Both the position numbers and the translations under genes were made by a program. This document shows positions 36,163-46,000 of a stretch of DNA of 64,000 nt, piece by piece; positions within the stretch are counted from its first letter, which is position 1; the number at the start of each line of letters is the position of its first letter. The DNA is from CAIOYC01 sp965277345 (GTDB lineage Bacteria; Pseudomonadota; Alphaproteobacteria; Caulobacterales; Caulobacteraceae). The notes beneath the pieces were generated by a model, which was given only the letters and a program-made list of their open reading frames with translations, searched no databases and was not told the DNA's origin. The stretch spans positions 72,247 to 136,246 of the forward strand of contig CBDICI010000001.1 of the NCBI GenBank assembly GCA_965277345.1, read 5' to 3'.

Positions 36163-37107
36163 ATGTCCGAGGGCGATCAAAGCCCCGTCCAGGCTGGAAC
36201 GAAGGCGGCTCGCCTGCCGGGGGATCTGCGCCGACTGGAGGCGGAGAGCCTGCACATCCTGCGCGAGGTGGCGGCGGAGCGGGCCAATCCCGTCCTGCTC
36301 TATTCGGTCGGCAAGGATTCGGCGGTGCTGCTGCACCTGGCCATGAAGGCCTTCTATCCCGGCAAGCCGCCCTTTCCCCTGCTGCACGTGGACACCACCT
36401 GGAAGTTCCAGGAGATGATCGCCTTTCGCGACGCGGAAGCGAAGCGGCTGGGCCTCGAACTTCTGGTCCACACCAATCCGGAGGGGCTGGCCGCGGGGGT
36501 CGGCCCCTTTACCCACGGTTCGGCGGTGCATACCGAGGTGATGAAGACCCAGGCGCTGAAACAGGCGCTTGACCAGCACGGCTTCGACGCGGCCTTCGGC
36601 GGCGCGCGGCGCGACGAGGAGAAGAGCCGGGCCAAGGAGCGGATCATCTCGTTCCGCACCAAGGATCACCGCTGGGACCCCAAGGCGCAGCGGCCCGAAC
36701 TCTGGCGGCTCTACAACACGCGCATCCACAAGGGGGAATCGCTGCGCGCCTTCCCGCTCTCCAACTGGACCGAGCTCGACGTGTGGCGCTATATCCAGCT
36801 TGAGGCCATCCCCATCCCCAGCCTCTACTTCGCCCGCCCTCGGCCCATCGTGGAGCGGGGCGGGGCGTTGATCATGGTCGATGACGCGCGGATGCCCCTC
36901 GCGGCGGGCGAGAGGCCGCAGGCGCGGATGGTGCGGTTCCGCACGCTCGGCTGCTATCCCCTCACCGGGGCGGTGGAGAGCACGGCCGACACGCTGGACG
37001 CCATCATCGCTGAGATGCAGGCCTCGCGCGCCTCCGAACGCCAGGGCCGGGTGATCGACCGCGACGGCGCGTCCATGGAGGCGAAGAAGCAGGACGGGTA
37101 TTTCTGA
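36163..37107 (+). CDS. cysD: Sulfate adenylyltransferase small subunit
   Basis: A 314-residue PAPS-reductase-like subunit that, with the CysN GTPase, makes adenosine 5'-phosphosulfate from ATP and sulfate. The PP-loop reads VLLYSVGKDSAVLLHLAMKA, then HVDTTWKFQEM, FGGARRDEEKSRAKERI and PLSNWTELDVW, all standard for CysD. The ATG at 36163 gives the typical length; an open frame upstream reads through repeat DNA and is unlikely to be coding. cysNC follows after 214 bases of hairpin-rich DNA. Confidence 0.95.
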   Translation: MSEGDQSPVQAGTKAARLPGDLRRLEAESLHILREVAAERANPVLLYSVGKDSAVLLHLAMKAFYPGKPPFPLLHVDTTWKFQEMIAFRDAEAKRLGLELLVHTNPEGLAAGVGPFTHGSAVHTEVMKTQALKQALDQHGFDAAFGGARRDEEKSRAKERIISFRTKDHRWDPKAQRPELWRLYNTRIHKGESLRAFPLSNWTELDVWRYIQLEAIPIPSLYFARPRPIVERGGALIMVDDARMPLAAGERPQARMVRFRTLGCYPLTGAVESTADTLDAIIAEMQASRASERQGRVIDRDGASMEAKKQDGYF

Positions 37108-37157
37108 TGGGGGCGGCGCTTTCATCCTCCCCCGCAAGGTTGAGCGCCGAGCGTCTC

Positions 37158-37303
37158 CTCTCCCCCTCGATCGGGGAGAGGTCAGGAGAGGGGGTGGGTG
37201 CACACCGGTTCCCTAGGCAACGCTGGAGGCGCCTCCAGCGCCCCTCCACAGACCCTTTCGACTCCACCCCCAACCCTGCCCTTCCCCCCTTGAGGGGGAA
37301 GGG
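37158..37303. repeat. Triple hairpin between cysD and cysNC
   Basis: Three inverted repeats in a row: CTCTCCCC (37158-37165) with GGGGAGAG (37173-37180); a perfect 20-base palindrome CGCTGGAGGC-GCCTCCAGCG (37221-37240); and CCCTTCCCCC (37279-37288) with GGGGGAAGGG (37294-37303). They sit inside what should be one transcription unit, so they may process or attenuate the cysD-cysNC message or be an inserted repeat element. Confidence 0.7.
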
Positions 37304-37321
37304 TGACGCTAGGTGGTGACG

Positions 37322-39232
37322 ATGCCCCGCGACCAGCACGATCACCCTCCCCCCGAGGCCGACGCCCGCACCCTGCTGCGCTTCATCACCTGCGGCTCAG
37401 TGGACGACGGCAAGTCGACCCTGATCGGGCGGCTGCTCTATGATTCCAAATCGCTGTTCGACGACCAGCTCGACACCCTGGCGGCGGACAGTAAGGCGGT
37501 GGGCACGCAGGGCGCTGATCTCGACTTCGCCCTTTTGGTGGACGGGCTGCAGGCGGAGCGCGAACAGGGCATCACCATCGACGTGGCCTATCGCTTCTTC
37601 TCCACCGAGAAGCGCAAGTTCATCGTCGCCGACACGCCGGGGCATGAGCAATACACCCGCAACATGATCACCGGCGCCTCCACCGCCGACGTGGCGGTGA
37701 TCCTGGTGGATGCGAGGAAGGGCGTCTTGACCCAGACCCGCCGCCACGCCCGCCTGGTCTCGCTGGTGGGCATTCGCCAGGTGCTGCTGGCGGTGAACAA
37801 GATCGACCTCGTGGACTACGACCCCGCCGTGTTCGACCGCATCACCCACGACTTCCGCGCCTTCGCCCAGCCGCTGGGGTTCGAGGCCATCGCCGCCATC
37901 CCCGTCTCGGGCCTTCAGGGTGACAACGTGATCGCGCCGAGCCCGGCCACGCCCTGGTATGCCGGCCCCGCCCTGCTGCAGCGTCTGGAGACGGTGGAGG
38001 CGGGGCGCGAGACCGGAGACCGGCCGTTCAGGATGCCCGTGCAGTGGGTCAACCGGCCCAATGCCGAGTTCCGCGGCTTTTCCGGCCTGGTCAGCGGCGG
38101 CCGCATCGCACCGGGCGCGCGCATCCGCGTGCTGCCGGGCGAGCAGCAGGCGGGGGTGGCCCGCATCGTCACCTATGACGGCGACCTCGCCGAGGCGTGC
38201 GCGGGCGAGGCGGTCACCCTGGTGCTGGACCGCGAGATCGACGTCAGCCGGGGCGACCTGATCGCCCGCGCCGACGCGCCGGCCCTGGTCTCCGACCGGC
38301 TGGCCGCGGACCTCGCCTGGATGGACGAGGCGGCCCTCGACCCGGCGCGGACCTACTGGCTGAAGCTCGGCGCGGCGACCGCCTCGGCCCGGATCACGCC
38401 CCATACCGTGGTGGACGTGGATACCGGCGAGATCGGCCCGGCCGGGCGCTTCGGGCTGAACGCCATCGGCCAGGTGGAGATCGCGCTGGACCGGCCCCTG
38501 GCCTTCGACGCCTATGCGCAGAACCGCGACACCGGCGGCTTCATCCTGATCGACCGGCTGACCAACGCCACCGCCGCGGCGGGCATGGTGCGGGGGGCGC
38601 TGCACAAATCCTCCGACGTGCAGTGGCAGGATATGGACATCACCGCCTCCGCCCGGGCCGCCATCAAGGGCCAGCAGCCGGCGGTGGTGTGGTTCACCGG
38701 CCTTTCCGGCGCCGGCAAGTCCACCATCGCCAACCTCCTGGAAAAGCGCCTGCATCACGCCGGGCGTCACACCTATGTGCTGGACGGCGACAACCTGCGC
38801 CACGGGCTGAACGGCGACCTGGGCTTTTCCGCCACCGACCGGGTGGAGAACGTGCGCCGCGCGGCGGAGGCGGCCAAGCTGATGGCCGACGCGGGCCTGA
38901 TCGTACTGGTCAGCCTGATCTCGCCCTTCCGCGCCGACCGGGCCCTGGCGCGGGGCCTTCTCCCCCCCGGCCAGTTCATCGAGGTGCACGTGGATACCGC
39001 CCTGGCGGTGGCCGAGGCGCGGGACGTGAAGGGCCTCTACAAGCGGGCCCGCGCGGGGGAGATCAGGGACTTCACCGGCATCTCCAGCCCGTATGAGACG
39101 CCCGACAGTCCGGAAGTGCGGGTGGATACCTCCACCATGACCGCCGAGGCGGCCACGGAGGTGGTCTTCCAGGCGCTGAACCGCCGCGGCGTCCTCGCCT
39201 CCGCCTTCTCCGCCTTCGACCCGACGATCTAG
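37322..39232 (+). CDS. cysNC: Bifunctional sulfate adenylyltransferase subunit 1/adenylylsulfate kinase
   Basis: A 636-residue fusion. The first part (about 1-440) is the CysN GTPase: GSVDDGKSTLIGRLLYDSK (P-loop), DTPGHEQYTRNM, NKIDLVDY, then elongation-factor-like barrels. The second part (about 455-630) is APS kinase CysC: WFTGLSGAGKSTIANLLEKR, LDGDNLRHGLNGDLGFS, VSLISPFRADRALAR. Together they make APS with CysD and phosphorylate it to PAPS. ATG 37322 follows AGGTGG by five bases; in-frame GTGs at 37313 and 37316 are less likely. It completes the cysQ, cysD, cysNC set. Confidence 0.95.
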   Translation: MPRDQHDHPPPEADARTLLRFITCGSVDDGKSTLIGRLLYDSKSLFDDQLDTLAADSKAVGTQGADLDFALLVDGLQAEREQGITIDVAYRFFSTEKRKFIVADTPGHEQYTRNMITGASTADVAVILVDARKGVLTQTRRHARLVSLVGIRQVLLAVNKIDLVDYDPAVFDRITHDFRAFAQPLGFEAIAAIPVSGLQGDNVIAPSPATPWYAGPALLQRLETVEAGRETGDRPFRMPVQWVNRPNAEFRGFSGLVSGGRIAPGARIRVLPGEQQAGVARIVTYDGDLAEACAGEAVTLVLDREIDVSRGDLIARADAPALVSDRLAADLAWMDEAALDPARTYWLKLGAATASARITPHTVVDVDTGEIGPAGRFGLNAIGQVEIALDRPLAFDAYAQNRDTGGFILIDRLTNATAAAGMVRGALHKSSDVQWQDMDITASARAAIKGQQPAVVWFTGLSGAGKSTIANLLEKRLHHAGRHTYVLDGDNLRHGLNGDLGFSATDRVENVRRAAEAAKLMADAGLIVLVSLISPFRADRALARGLLPPGQFIEVHVDTALAVAEARDVKGLYKRARAGEIRDFTGISSPYETPDSPEVRVDTSTMTAEAATEVVFQALNRRGVLASAFSAFDPTI

Positions 39233-39795
39233 GGGGCGCGGCCCCGGCCGGTTGCGGGTACACGCCTTACCTTCCTCATCCTGAGGCGCAAAAGCCATTC
39301 TCAAACAGTTTCGCGCGGCGGGCGATGGGGTTGGATAACCGCCGCGCGGGTGTCCAACGGGAGTCCAGCCGAGTCCAGGTCTGCACCCCCCGATTTCGAG
39401 TGCAGAGGGTGCAGAACGGAAACGTCCGCTGCCACAACCGCCCTGAGATTGGACAAGATCCCAGAAACCCGGACTGTCCAACTGTCCAACAAAAGCGGGG
39501 ATAACCGACCCGCTCATCGGGCCGCGATGTCAAAGACCTGCACGGCGGTGAGCCCCTCTAACCCATCATCGCACGACACAAACCCCCGGGGATAACCTCG
39601 CCACCCAAGCCAGATGGCCTAAGCGTCCGGGTTTGCGAAAGTCGGGCTCCGGCCCTTGCCGCGGGTCATGGTGCGGCTGGGGGGCGGTTGCACCCCCACT
39701 GGCGTTTTCGTGCGGCGCGGCGTAAAAGCCCGCGACTTCCCTCCCCGCACGTCCGCCGTTTTGCACGTCGCGACCTTTCAGGCCGTCCGAACCCT
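39233..39795. other. Long gene-free region upstream of typA
   Basis: These 563 bases hold no convincing gene. They include a fragment of the CCTCATCCTGAGG repeat (about 39274-39286), the second copy of the dispersed repeat (39368-39414) and many GTCCA/TGGAC words (for example 39350-39490). The typA promoter must lie near the 3' end but is not obvious. Confidence 0.45.
39368..39414 (-). repeat. Dispersed intergenic repeat, copy 2
   Basis: On the minus strand this reads CTGCACCC-TCTGCACTCGA, a short AT step, a G6 run and GGACTCGGC, in the same order as at 29834-29879. Orientation is inverted relative to copy 1. Confidence 0.6.
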
Positions 39796-41631
<1,836 letters not shown>

Positions 41632-41660
41632 GTTCTGCGCAGGTATTTACGCCACAATCC

Positions 41661-41680
41661 AGCCAATAAGCTTGGCTTTG
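41661..41680 (+). terminator. Weak hairpin after typA
   Basis: AGCCAA (41661-41666) and TTGGCT (41672-41677) flank a 5-base loop and are followed by TTTGG. The U-tract is short, so termination is uncertain. Confidence 0.35.
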
Positions 41681-41763
41681 GAATCGTCATTATTGCGGAC
41701 GTTGGAAATGATTTGAGAAACCACTGGCGGCCGGGCGCGTTGTTAGGGGATCACCGACAATCG

Positions 41764-41786
41764 AACGACCAGGTTTATTGGTCGTT
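41764..41786. promoter_or_regulatory. Palindrome ahead of the small secreted protein gene
   Basis: AACGACCA (41764-41771) and TGGTCGTT (41779-41786) form a perfect 8-base inverted repeat with a 7-base AT-rich centre. It ends eight bases before the GGAGG ribosome site (41795-41799) of the gene at 41807. It could be an operator or a 5'-UTR hairpin. Confidence 0.45.
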
Positions 41787-41806
41787 GCCGTAACGGAGGA
41801 CCTTCC

Positions 41807-42232
41807 ATGCGTAGATTTTTCCTGGCCACCGGGGCCGTAGCGCTTCTGATCGGCGCCCCCGCCCTGGCGCAAACCACAGCGTCGCAACCCGGCGCCACGC
41901 CGATGCCCACCTCGCCGACGACGGCCCCCAACACGACGATGCCGAATACGACGACGCCGGGCACAATGCCCAATTCCACCAATCCCGGCGCCAGCACCAG
42001 CCCGAACTCGACCATGCCCTCCACCGGGCCCTCCCAGTCCATGAAGGGGTTGATGAAGGGCAAGCGGCGCGGGACCATGCCGAACTCCACCATGCCGGAT
42101 ACCGGGCCCGGCGCGCCGACCGCCGATCCGGGCGCGCCCGCGGGGACGCCGCCCGGCGCGGTCCCCGGCAACCCCACCTCCAACCCGGCCCAGCCCGGCG
42201 CCCCCGGCTCTGGCCCGGGGCCCGGCCTCTAA
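41807..42232 (+). CDS. Small secreted Pro/Thr/Asn/Gly-rich low-complexity protein
   Basis: A 141-residue protein with a clean Sec signal (MRRFFLATGAVALLIGAPALAQ, about 21 residues). The rest is low complexity: repeated PNSTMP, PNTTTPG and TSPNST units, a short basic patch (MKGLMKGKRRG), and a final Pro/Gly/Ala-rich part (PGAPAGTPPGAVPG). No folded domain is evident. The ribosome site GGAGG lies eight bases before the ATG, and a palindrome precedes it. No function is recognised. Confidence 0.75.
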   Translation: MRRFFLATGAVALLIGAPALAQTTASQPGATPMPTSPTTAPNTTMPNTTTPGTMPNSTNPGASTSPNSTMPSTGPSQSMKGLMKGKRRGTMPNSTMPDTGPGAPTADPGAPAGTPPGAVPGNPTSNPAQPGAPGSGPGPGL

Positions 42233-42255
42233 CCTCAGCGAGCCAAGGACTGATC

Positions 42256-42283
42256 AAGGCCCGGGCCACGCGCCCGGGCCTTT
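42256..42283 (+). terminator. Strong rho-independent terminator
   Basis: AAGGCCCGGGC (42256-42266) and GCCCGGGCCTT (42272-42282) form a perfect 11-base stem with a 5-base loop, ending in TTT. It lies 24 bases after the stop of the secreted protein gene. Confidence 0.85.
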
Positions 42284-42515
42284 CGTCTTGTGTGGTCAGT
42301 CGGGCGGCGCCTCCGCTGAAATATTGGCCTGCGGATGATCTTGCTTCCGGGCCAATCGGTGCGTCATTCCACCGTCGCGATATGGAGATTAAAGACTGTT
42401 AACTTCGCCCATCAGCGTTGGTGGTTCGCTTACGCCGCGAGTTTCGGCATGGGCCTTGCCCCTGTGAAGCGCAGCCGTCCCATCGCGGGACGTCATGACC
42501 GGAGGGGATGGCCGC

Positions 42516-42902
42516 ATGGCTAACGATATCGATCTGCACCTTGGCCGCCGCCTGCGTCGCCGGCGTCGCCTGCTGGGCCTGACCCAGCAGCAGTTGGCCT
42601 CCGCCGTGGGTATCCGTTTCCAGCAAATCCAGAAATACGAGTGCGGCGCCAACCGCATCTCCGCCGCCCGCCTGTGGCAACTCAGCGAGGCGCTGGAAAT
42701 CCCCATCGGCTATTTCTACGACGGCCTGTCCGAGCAGCAGCGCAAGGAGCGCGAGCCGATCATCGCCGAACCCCGTTCGGGCGAGGTCATGGCCCGCAAG
42801 GAGACCATGGACCTGATCCGCGCCTATTATCAGCTCGGCGAACGGCCCCGCCGCCGCCTGCTCGACCTCGCCAAGTCGCTCAACAACGAGCCCGCCCTGT
42901 AA
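42516..42902 (+). CDS. XRE-family helix-turn-helix regulator
   Basis: A 128-residue regulator. Residues about 5-65 form an HTH_3 domain: GRRLRRRRRLLGLTQQQLASAVGIRFQQIQKYECGANRI, then ALEIPIGYFYDGL. The C-terminal half is helical and charged (RKETMDLIRAYYQLGERPRRRLLDLAKSL). This short regulator type is common in Caulobacterales; its targets are not known from the sequence. The ATG at 42516 has GGAGGGG ten bases upstream; an ATG at 42495 would place that site inside the coding region. It is followed after 45 bases by the HisN-like gene. Confidence 0.88.
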   Translation: MANDIDLHLGRRLRRRRRLLGLTQQQLASAVGIRFQQIQKYECGANRISAARLWQLSEALEIPIGYFYDGLSEQQRKEREPIIAEPRSGEVMARKETMDLIRAYYQLGERPRRRLLDLAKSLNNEPAL

Positions 42903-42947
42903 GGCCTTACGCTTTGCTCTCCGGCGAGGGCGGGTTAAGCCTTCGGC

Positions 42948-43763
42948 ATGACCCTGGCCGACGCCGACCTCGCCGCTTTCGAGACCTTTGCGCTTGAGTT
43001 GGCGAAGGCGGCCAGCGACGCCATCCTGCCCTTGTTTCGCGCCGAGAACGGGATGGAGGACAAGGGCGCCGCCAAAAACGGCGCGTTCGATCCCGTCACT
43101 CTGGCCGACCGCGGCGCGGAGGCCGCCATCCGACGCGTGATCGCCGAGCGCTTTCCCGACCACGGGGTGATCGGCGAGGAGTATGGCGAGGATCGTCCGG
43201 AGGCGGAGTGCGTCTGGGTGCTGGACCCCATCGACGGCACCCGCGCCTTCATCGCCGGCCTGCCGCTGTGGACCACGCTGATCGCGCTTCGCCATCGGGG
43301 CCGCCCGGTGGTGGGCGCCATCGGCCAATCCTATGTTGGCGAGGTGTTCATCGGCTCGCGGCGGGGGGCGAGCCTGGTGCGCGGCGGCGATCTTTATCCT
43401 CTGCGCGTTCGCCCCTGCCCGTCGCTGTCGCAGGCGCTGATCGCCACCACCGACCCGGACATTTTCCAGGGCGCCGCGGCGGCGGCGTGGCGCCGCGTGC
43501 GGGCGCAGGCGAAGCTGGCGCGCTATGGTTGCGACGCCTACGCCTACGCCATGGTCGCCATGGGCGCGCTGGATGCGGTGGTCGAGACTGGGCTGAAGGC
43601 CTGGGACGTAGAGGCGGCCATCCCCCTGATCGAGGGCGCCGGCGGCTTCATCACCCACTGGAACGGCGCAGCCATCGGCCAAGACGGCGGCGACATGCTC
43701 ATCGCCGGCGACGCCCACGTCCGCGACGAAGCGCTGGCGCTATTGGACATCGGCTGGAAATAG
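42948..43763 (+). CDS. hisN: Inositol monophosphatase-family phosphatase, histidinol-phosphatase-like
   Basis: A 271-residue metal-dependent phosphatase. Metal motifs: DPVTLADRGAE, VIGEEYGED, WVLDPIDGTRAFIAGLPLWTTLIAL and KAWDVEAAIPLIEGAGG. The GTRAFIAGLP version of the active-site loop is characteristic of HisN-type histidinol phosphatases, which finish histidine synthesis in bacteria lacking the HisB phosphatase. No other his genes are adjacent. An inositol phosphatase role cannot be excluded. Confidence 0.8.
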   Translation: MTLADADLAAFETFALELAKAASDAILPLFRAENGMEDKGAAKNGAFDPVTLADRGAEAAIRRVIAERFPDHGVIGEEYGEDRPEAECVWVLDPIDGTRAFIAGLPLWTTLIALRHRGRPVVGAIGQSYVGEVFIGSRRGASLVRGGDLYPLRVRPCPSLSQALIATTDPDIFQGAAAAAWRRVRAQAKLARYGCDAYAYAMVAMGALDAVVETGLKAWDVEAAIPLIEGAGGFITHWNGAAIGQDGGDMLIAGDAHVRDEALALLDIGWK

Positions 43764-43780
43764 TGAACGGCGACACTATT

Positions 43781-43815
43781 CGTCATGCGGGGGAACGAGC
43801 CTGCTCGCGTCTCGA
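43781..43815. repeat. Half copy of the nested intergenic palindrome
   Basis: CGTCATGCgGgGGAACGAGC, then TGCTCGCGTCTCGA, matches bases 29286-29320 with few differences but lacks the left arm. It lies between hisN and the CNT transporter gene. Confidence 0.6.
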
Positions 43816-43917
43816 CCGAAGGGCGGCGACGCCGACACCTAAAAGCGACCCCGACGGCGCCCCTTCCCTCCGCCGCCCAAGCCTCTAAGGTCGGCGTTCG
43901 AGCGAGCCGGGGGCCAG

Positions 43918-45195
43918 GTGGGGATCGAGAATGCGCAGAGCCTGGTGGGCGTCGCCGTCGTGGTGGCCCTCTGCTGGCTGCTGTCGGAGGACCGGCGGCG
44001 CTTCCCGTGGAAACTGGCCATCGGCGCGCTGGTGGTCCAGGTCGCCCTGGTGCTGCTGCTGTTCGGCTTTCCCCCGGCGCGGAGCGCGTTGCAGGGCGTC
44101 GGCGCGGCGGTGGACGGGCTGTCCGGCTCGACCCAGGCCGGGACCGCCTTCGTGTTCGGCTATCTGGCCGGGACCGACCAGCCGTTCCCCACCGGCGTGG
44201 CCGGCGCACCGTTCATCTTTGCGTTCCGCGTGCTGCCGGTGATCCTGGTGGTGTGCGCCCTCTCGGCCCTGCTCTGGCATCTGAAGGTGCTGCAGTGGGT
44301 GACCCGCGCGTTCGGCTTCGCCTTCCAGAAGACGCTCGGCCTGCGCGGGCCGCCCGCCCTGGCCATCGGCGCCACCATCTTCATGGGTCAAGTGGAGGGG
44401 CCGATCTTCATCCGCGCCTATCTGGACAAGCTGTCGCGCTCGGAGCTGTTCATGCTGATGGCCGTGGGCATGAGCTGCGTTTCCGGCTCCACCATGGTGG
44501 CCTACGCCACCATCCTGAAGGCGACCCTGCCCAATGCCGCGGCCCACGTGCTGACCGCCTCGCTGATCTCCGCGCCCGCCGGCGTGCTGCTGGCGCGGAT
44601 CATGGTCCCGGCCGGACCGGCGGAGGCGGGGGGCGAGAAGCCCTTCGGCGACGACAACAAGTACGACAGCGCCATCGACGCGGTCAGCCACGGCATCGGC
44701 GACGGGCTGCAGGTGGTGCTCAACGTGGGCGCGACCCTGATCGTGTTCGTGGCCTTCGTCGCTCTCGCCGACCGGCTGTTGGGCGTGATTCCGCCCCTCG
44801 GCGGCGCGCCGGTGACCATCGAGCGCGTCTTGGGCATCCTGTTCGCGCCCCTGGCCTGGGCGATCGGCGCGCCGTGGCGGGAGGCCTCCACCGCGGGCGG
44901 GCTGCTCGGGACCAAGCTGGTGCTGACCGAGTTCACCGCCTTCATCAAGCTCGGCGCCATTCCCGCCGACCAGCTTTCCGAACGCACGCGGATGATCATG
45001 ACCTATGCGCTCTGCGGCTTCGCCAACATCGGGTCGGTGGGCATCAACGTCTCGGGCTTCAGCGTCCTGGCGCCGGACCGCAGGAGCGAGATCCTGGCCC
45101 TGGTGTGGAAGGCGCTGATCGCCGGCTTTCTCGCCACCTGCCTGACCGCGTCCATCGTCGGCGTGATACCGCAAAGCCTGTTCCACGGAGGATGA
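43918..45195 (+). CDS. Concentrative nucleoside transporter, NupC/CNT family
   Basis: A 425-residue inner-membrane symporter for nucleosides. Nine to ten hydrophobic segments are visible together with CNT landmarks: GFAFQKTLGLRGPPALAIGATIFMGQVEGP (the GQxEGP nucleoside-binding region), MAVGMSCVSGSTMVAYA, TEFTAFIKLG, and the final YALCGFANIGSVGINVSGFSVLAP. The start is GTG 43918 after GCCGGGGG. The GST gene begins four bases after the stop. Confidence 0.93.
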   Translation: MGIENAQSLVGVAVVVALCWLLSEDRRRFPWKLAIGALVVQVALVLLLFGFPPARSALQGVGAAVDGLSGSTQAGTAFVFGYLAGTDQPFPTGVAGAPFIFAFRVLPVILVVCALSALLWHLKVLQWVTRAFGFAFQKTLGLRGPPALAIGATIFMGQVEGPIFIRAYLDKLSRSELFMLMAVGMSCVSGSTMVAYATILKATLPNAAAHVLTASLISAPAGVLLARIMVPAGPAEAGGEKPFGDDNKYDSAIDAVSHGIGDGLQVVLNVGATLIVFVAFVALADRLLGVIPPLGGAPVTIERVLGILFAPLAWAIGAPWREASTAGGLLGTKLVLTEFTAFIKLGAIPADQLSERTRMIMTYALCGFANIGSVGINVSGFSVLAPDRRSEILALVWKALIAGFLATCLTASIVGVIPQSLFHGG

Positions 45196-45199
45196 CCCC

Positions 45200-45817
45200 A
45201 TGAAACTCTACGACAGCCGCCGCGCCCCCAATCCCCGCCGGGTACGCTGGTTCATGGCGGAGAAGGGCATCACCGAGATCGAGGTGGTGCAGATCGACTT
45301 CTTCAAGGGCGAACATCGCACGCCGGACTATATCGCCAAGGTGGGCCTGCCCGTGGCGCCGGCGCTGGAGCTGGACGACGGCATGGTGATCACCGAAAGC
45401 GTCGCCATCTGCCGCTATCTGGAAAGCCTCTATCCCGAGCCCAACCTGTTCGGCCAGGGCGCGAAGGAGACGGCGGTGATCGAGATGTGGACCCGCCGGG
45501 CGGAGATGCTGCTGGCCACGCCGCTGATGATGGCGGTGCGCCACGGCCACCCGGCCCTGGCCGCGCTGGAGACCCAGGTTCCGGAAGTGGCGCAGACCAA
45601 CCGCGCCGGCGCCGAGCGGGCGATCAAGCTGTTCGACCGCCGCCTGGCGGACAGCCCCTTCATCGCCGGCGAGCGGGTGACCATGGCGGACATCATCGCC
45701 TTCACCGGCCTCGACTTCGCCCGCATGGTCCAGTTCCAAGCCCCGGAAGGCGCCATGAACTTCCACCGCTGGGCCGAGACCATGCGCGCCCGCCCGGCGG
45801 CCGGGGCCGGCGCCTGA
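45200..45817 (+). CDS. Glutathione S-transferase family protein
   Basis: A 205-residue two-domain GST. The N-terminal thioredoxin fold has MKLYDSRRAPNPRRVRWFMAEKG, the cis-Pro in VAPALELDDG, and the glutathione-binding ITESVAICRYLE. The helical C-terminal domain contains FDRRLADSPFIAGERVTMADI, the conserved N-capping box with Asp. It probably conjugates glutathione to electrophiles in the cytoplasm. It follows the nucleoside transporter by four bases, so the two may be cotranscribed. Length is normal. Confidence 0.9.
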   Translation: MKLYDSRRAPNPRRVRWFMAEKGITEIEVVQIDFFKGEHRTPDYIAKVGLPVAPALELDDGMVITESVAICRYLESLYPEPNLFGQGAKETAVIEMWTRRAEMLLATPLMMAVRHGHPALAALETQVPEVAQTNRAGAERAIKLFDRRLADSPFIAGERVTMADIIAFTGLDFARMVQFQAPEGAMNFHRWAETMRARPAAGAGA

Positions 45818-45830
45818 TCGGCGAGCCGAG

Positions 45831-45962
45831 ATGCCGTTCCTGGCCTCCCGCGACCGAATGTACGAATACGCCTGCCACGAGGGCAACTATTCCATGCGCG
45901 GCATCCTGGCCGGCGCCCGCAAGGTGGAGGCCGACGCGGCGGCGAAACGGGTGGGGCGCTAA
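45831..45962 (+). pseudogene. C-terminal remnant of a protein with a YEYACHEGNY tail
   Basis: A 43-codon frame (ATG to TAA). Its peptide contains MYEYACHEGNYSMRGILAGARK. From memory this Y-x-Y-A-C-H-E-G-N-Y...L-x-G-A-R motif closes a widespread family of larger, usually secreted proteins of unknown role, so only the tail of such a gene appears to survive here. The frame continues upstream for only a few codons before running into the GST gene in another frame. No ribosome site is seen. Confidence 0.5.
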
Positions 45963-46000
45963 AGCATGGTTCACGGTCAAATTGAACCGATCAGGGTCTA
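45962..46000. repeat. Degenerate copy of the AGACCCTGAT palindrome
   Basis: GGTTCACGGTCAAATTGAACC followed by GATCAGGGTCTA matches the right part of the element at 22804-22845. Only the inner hairpin and right arm remain. It lies just past the stop of the minus-strand amidohydrolase gene. Confidence 0.6.
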
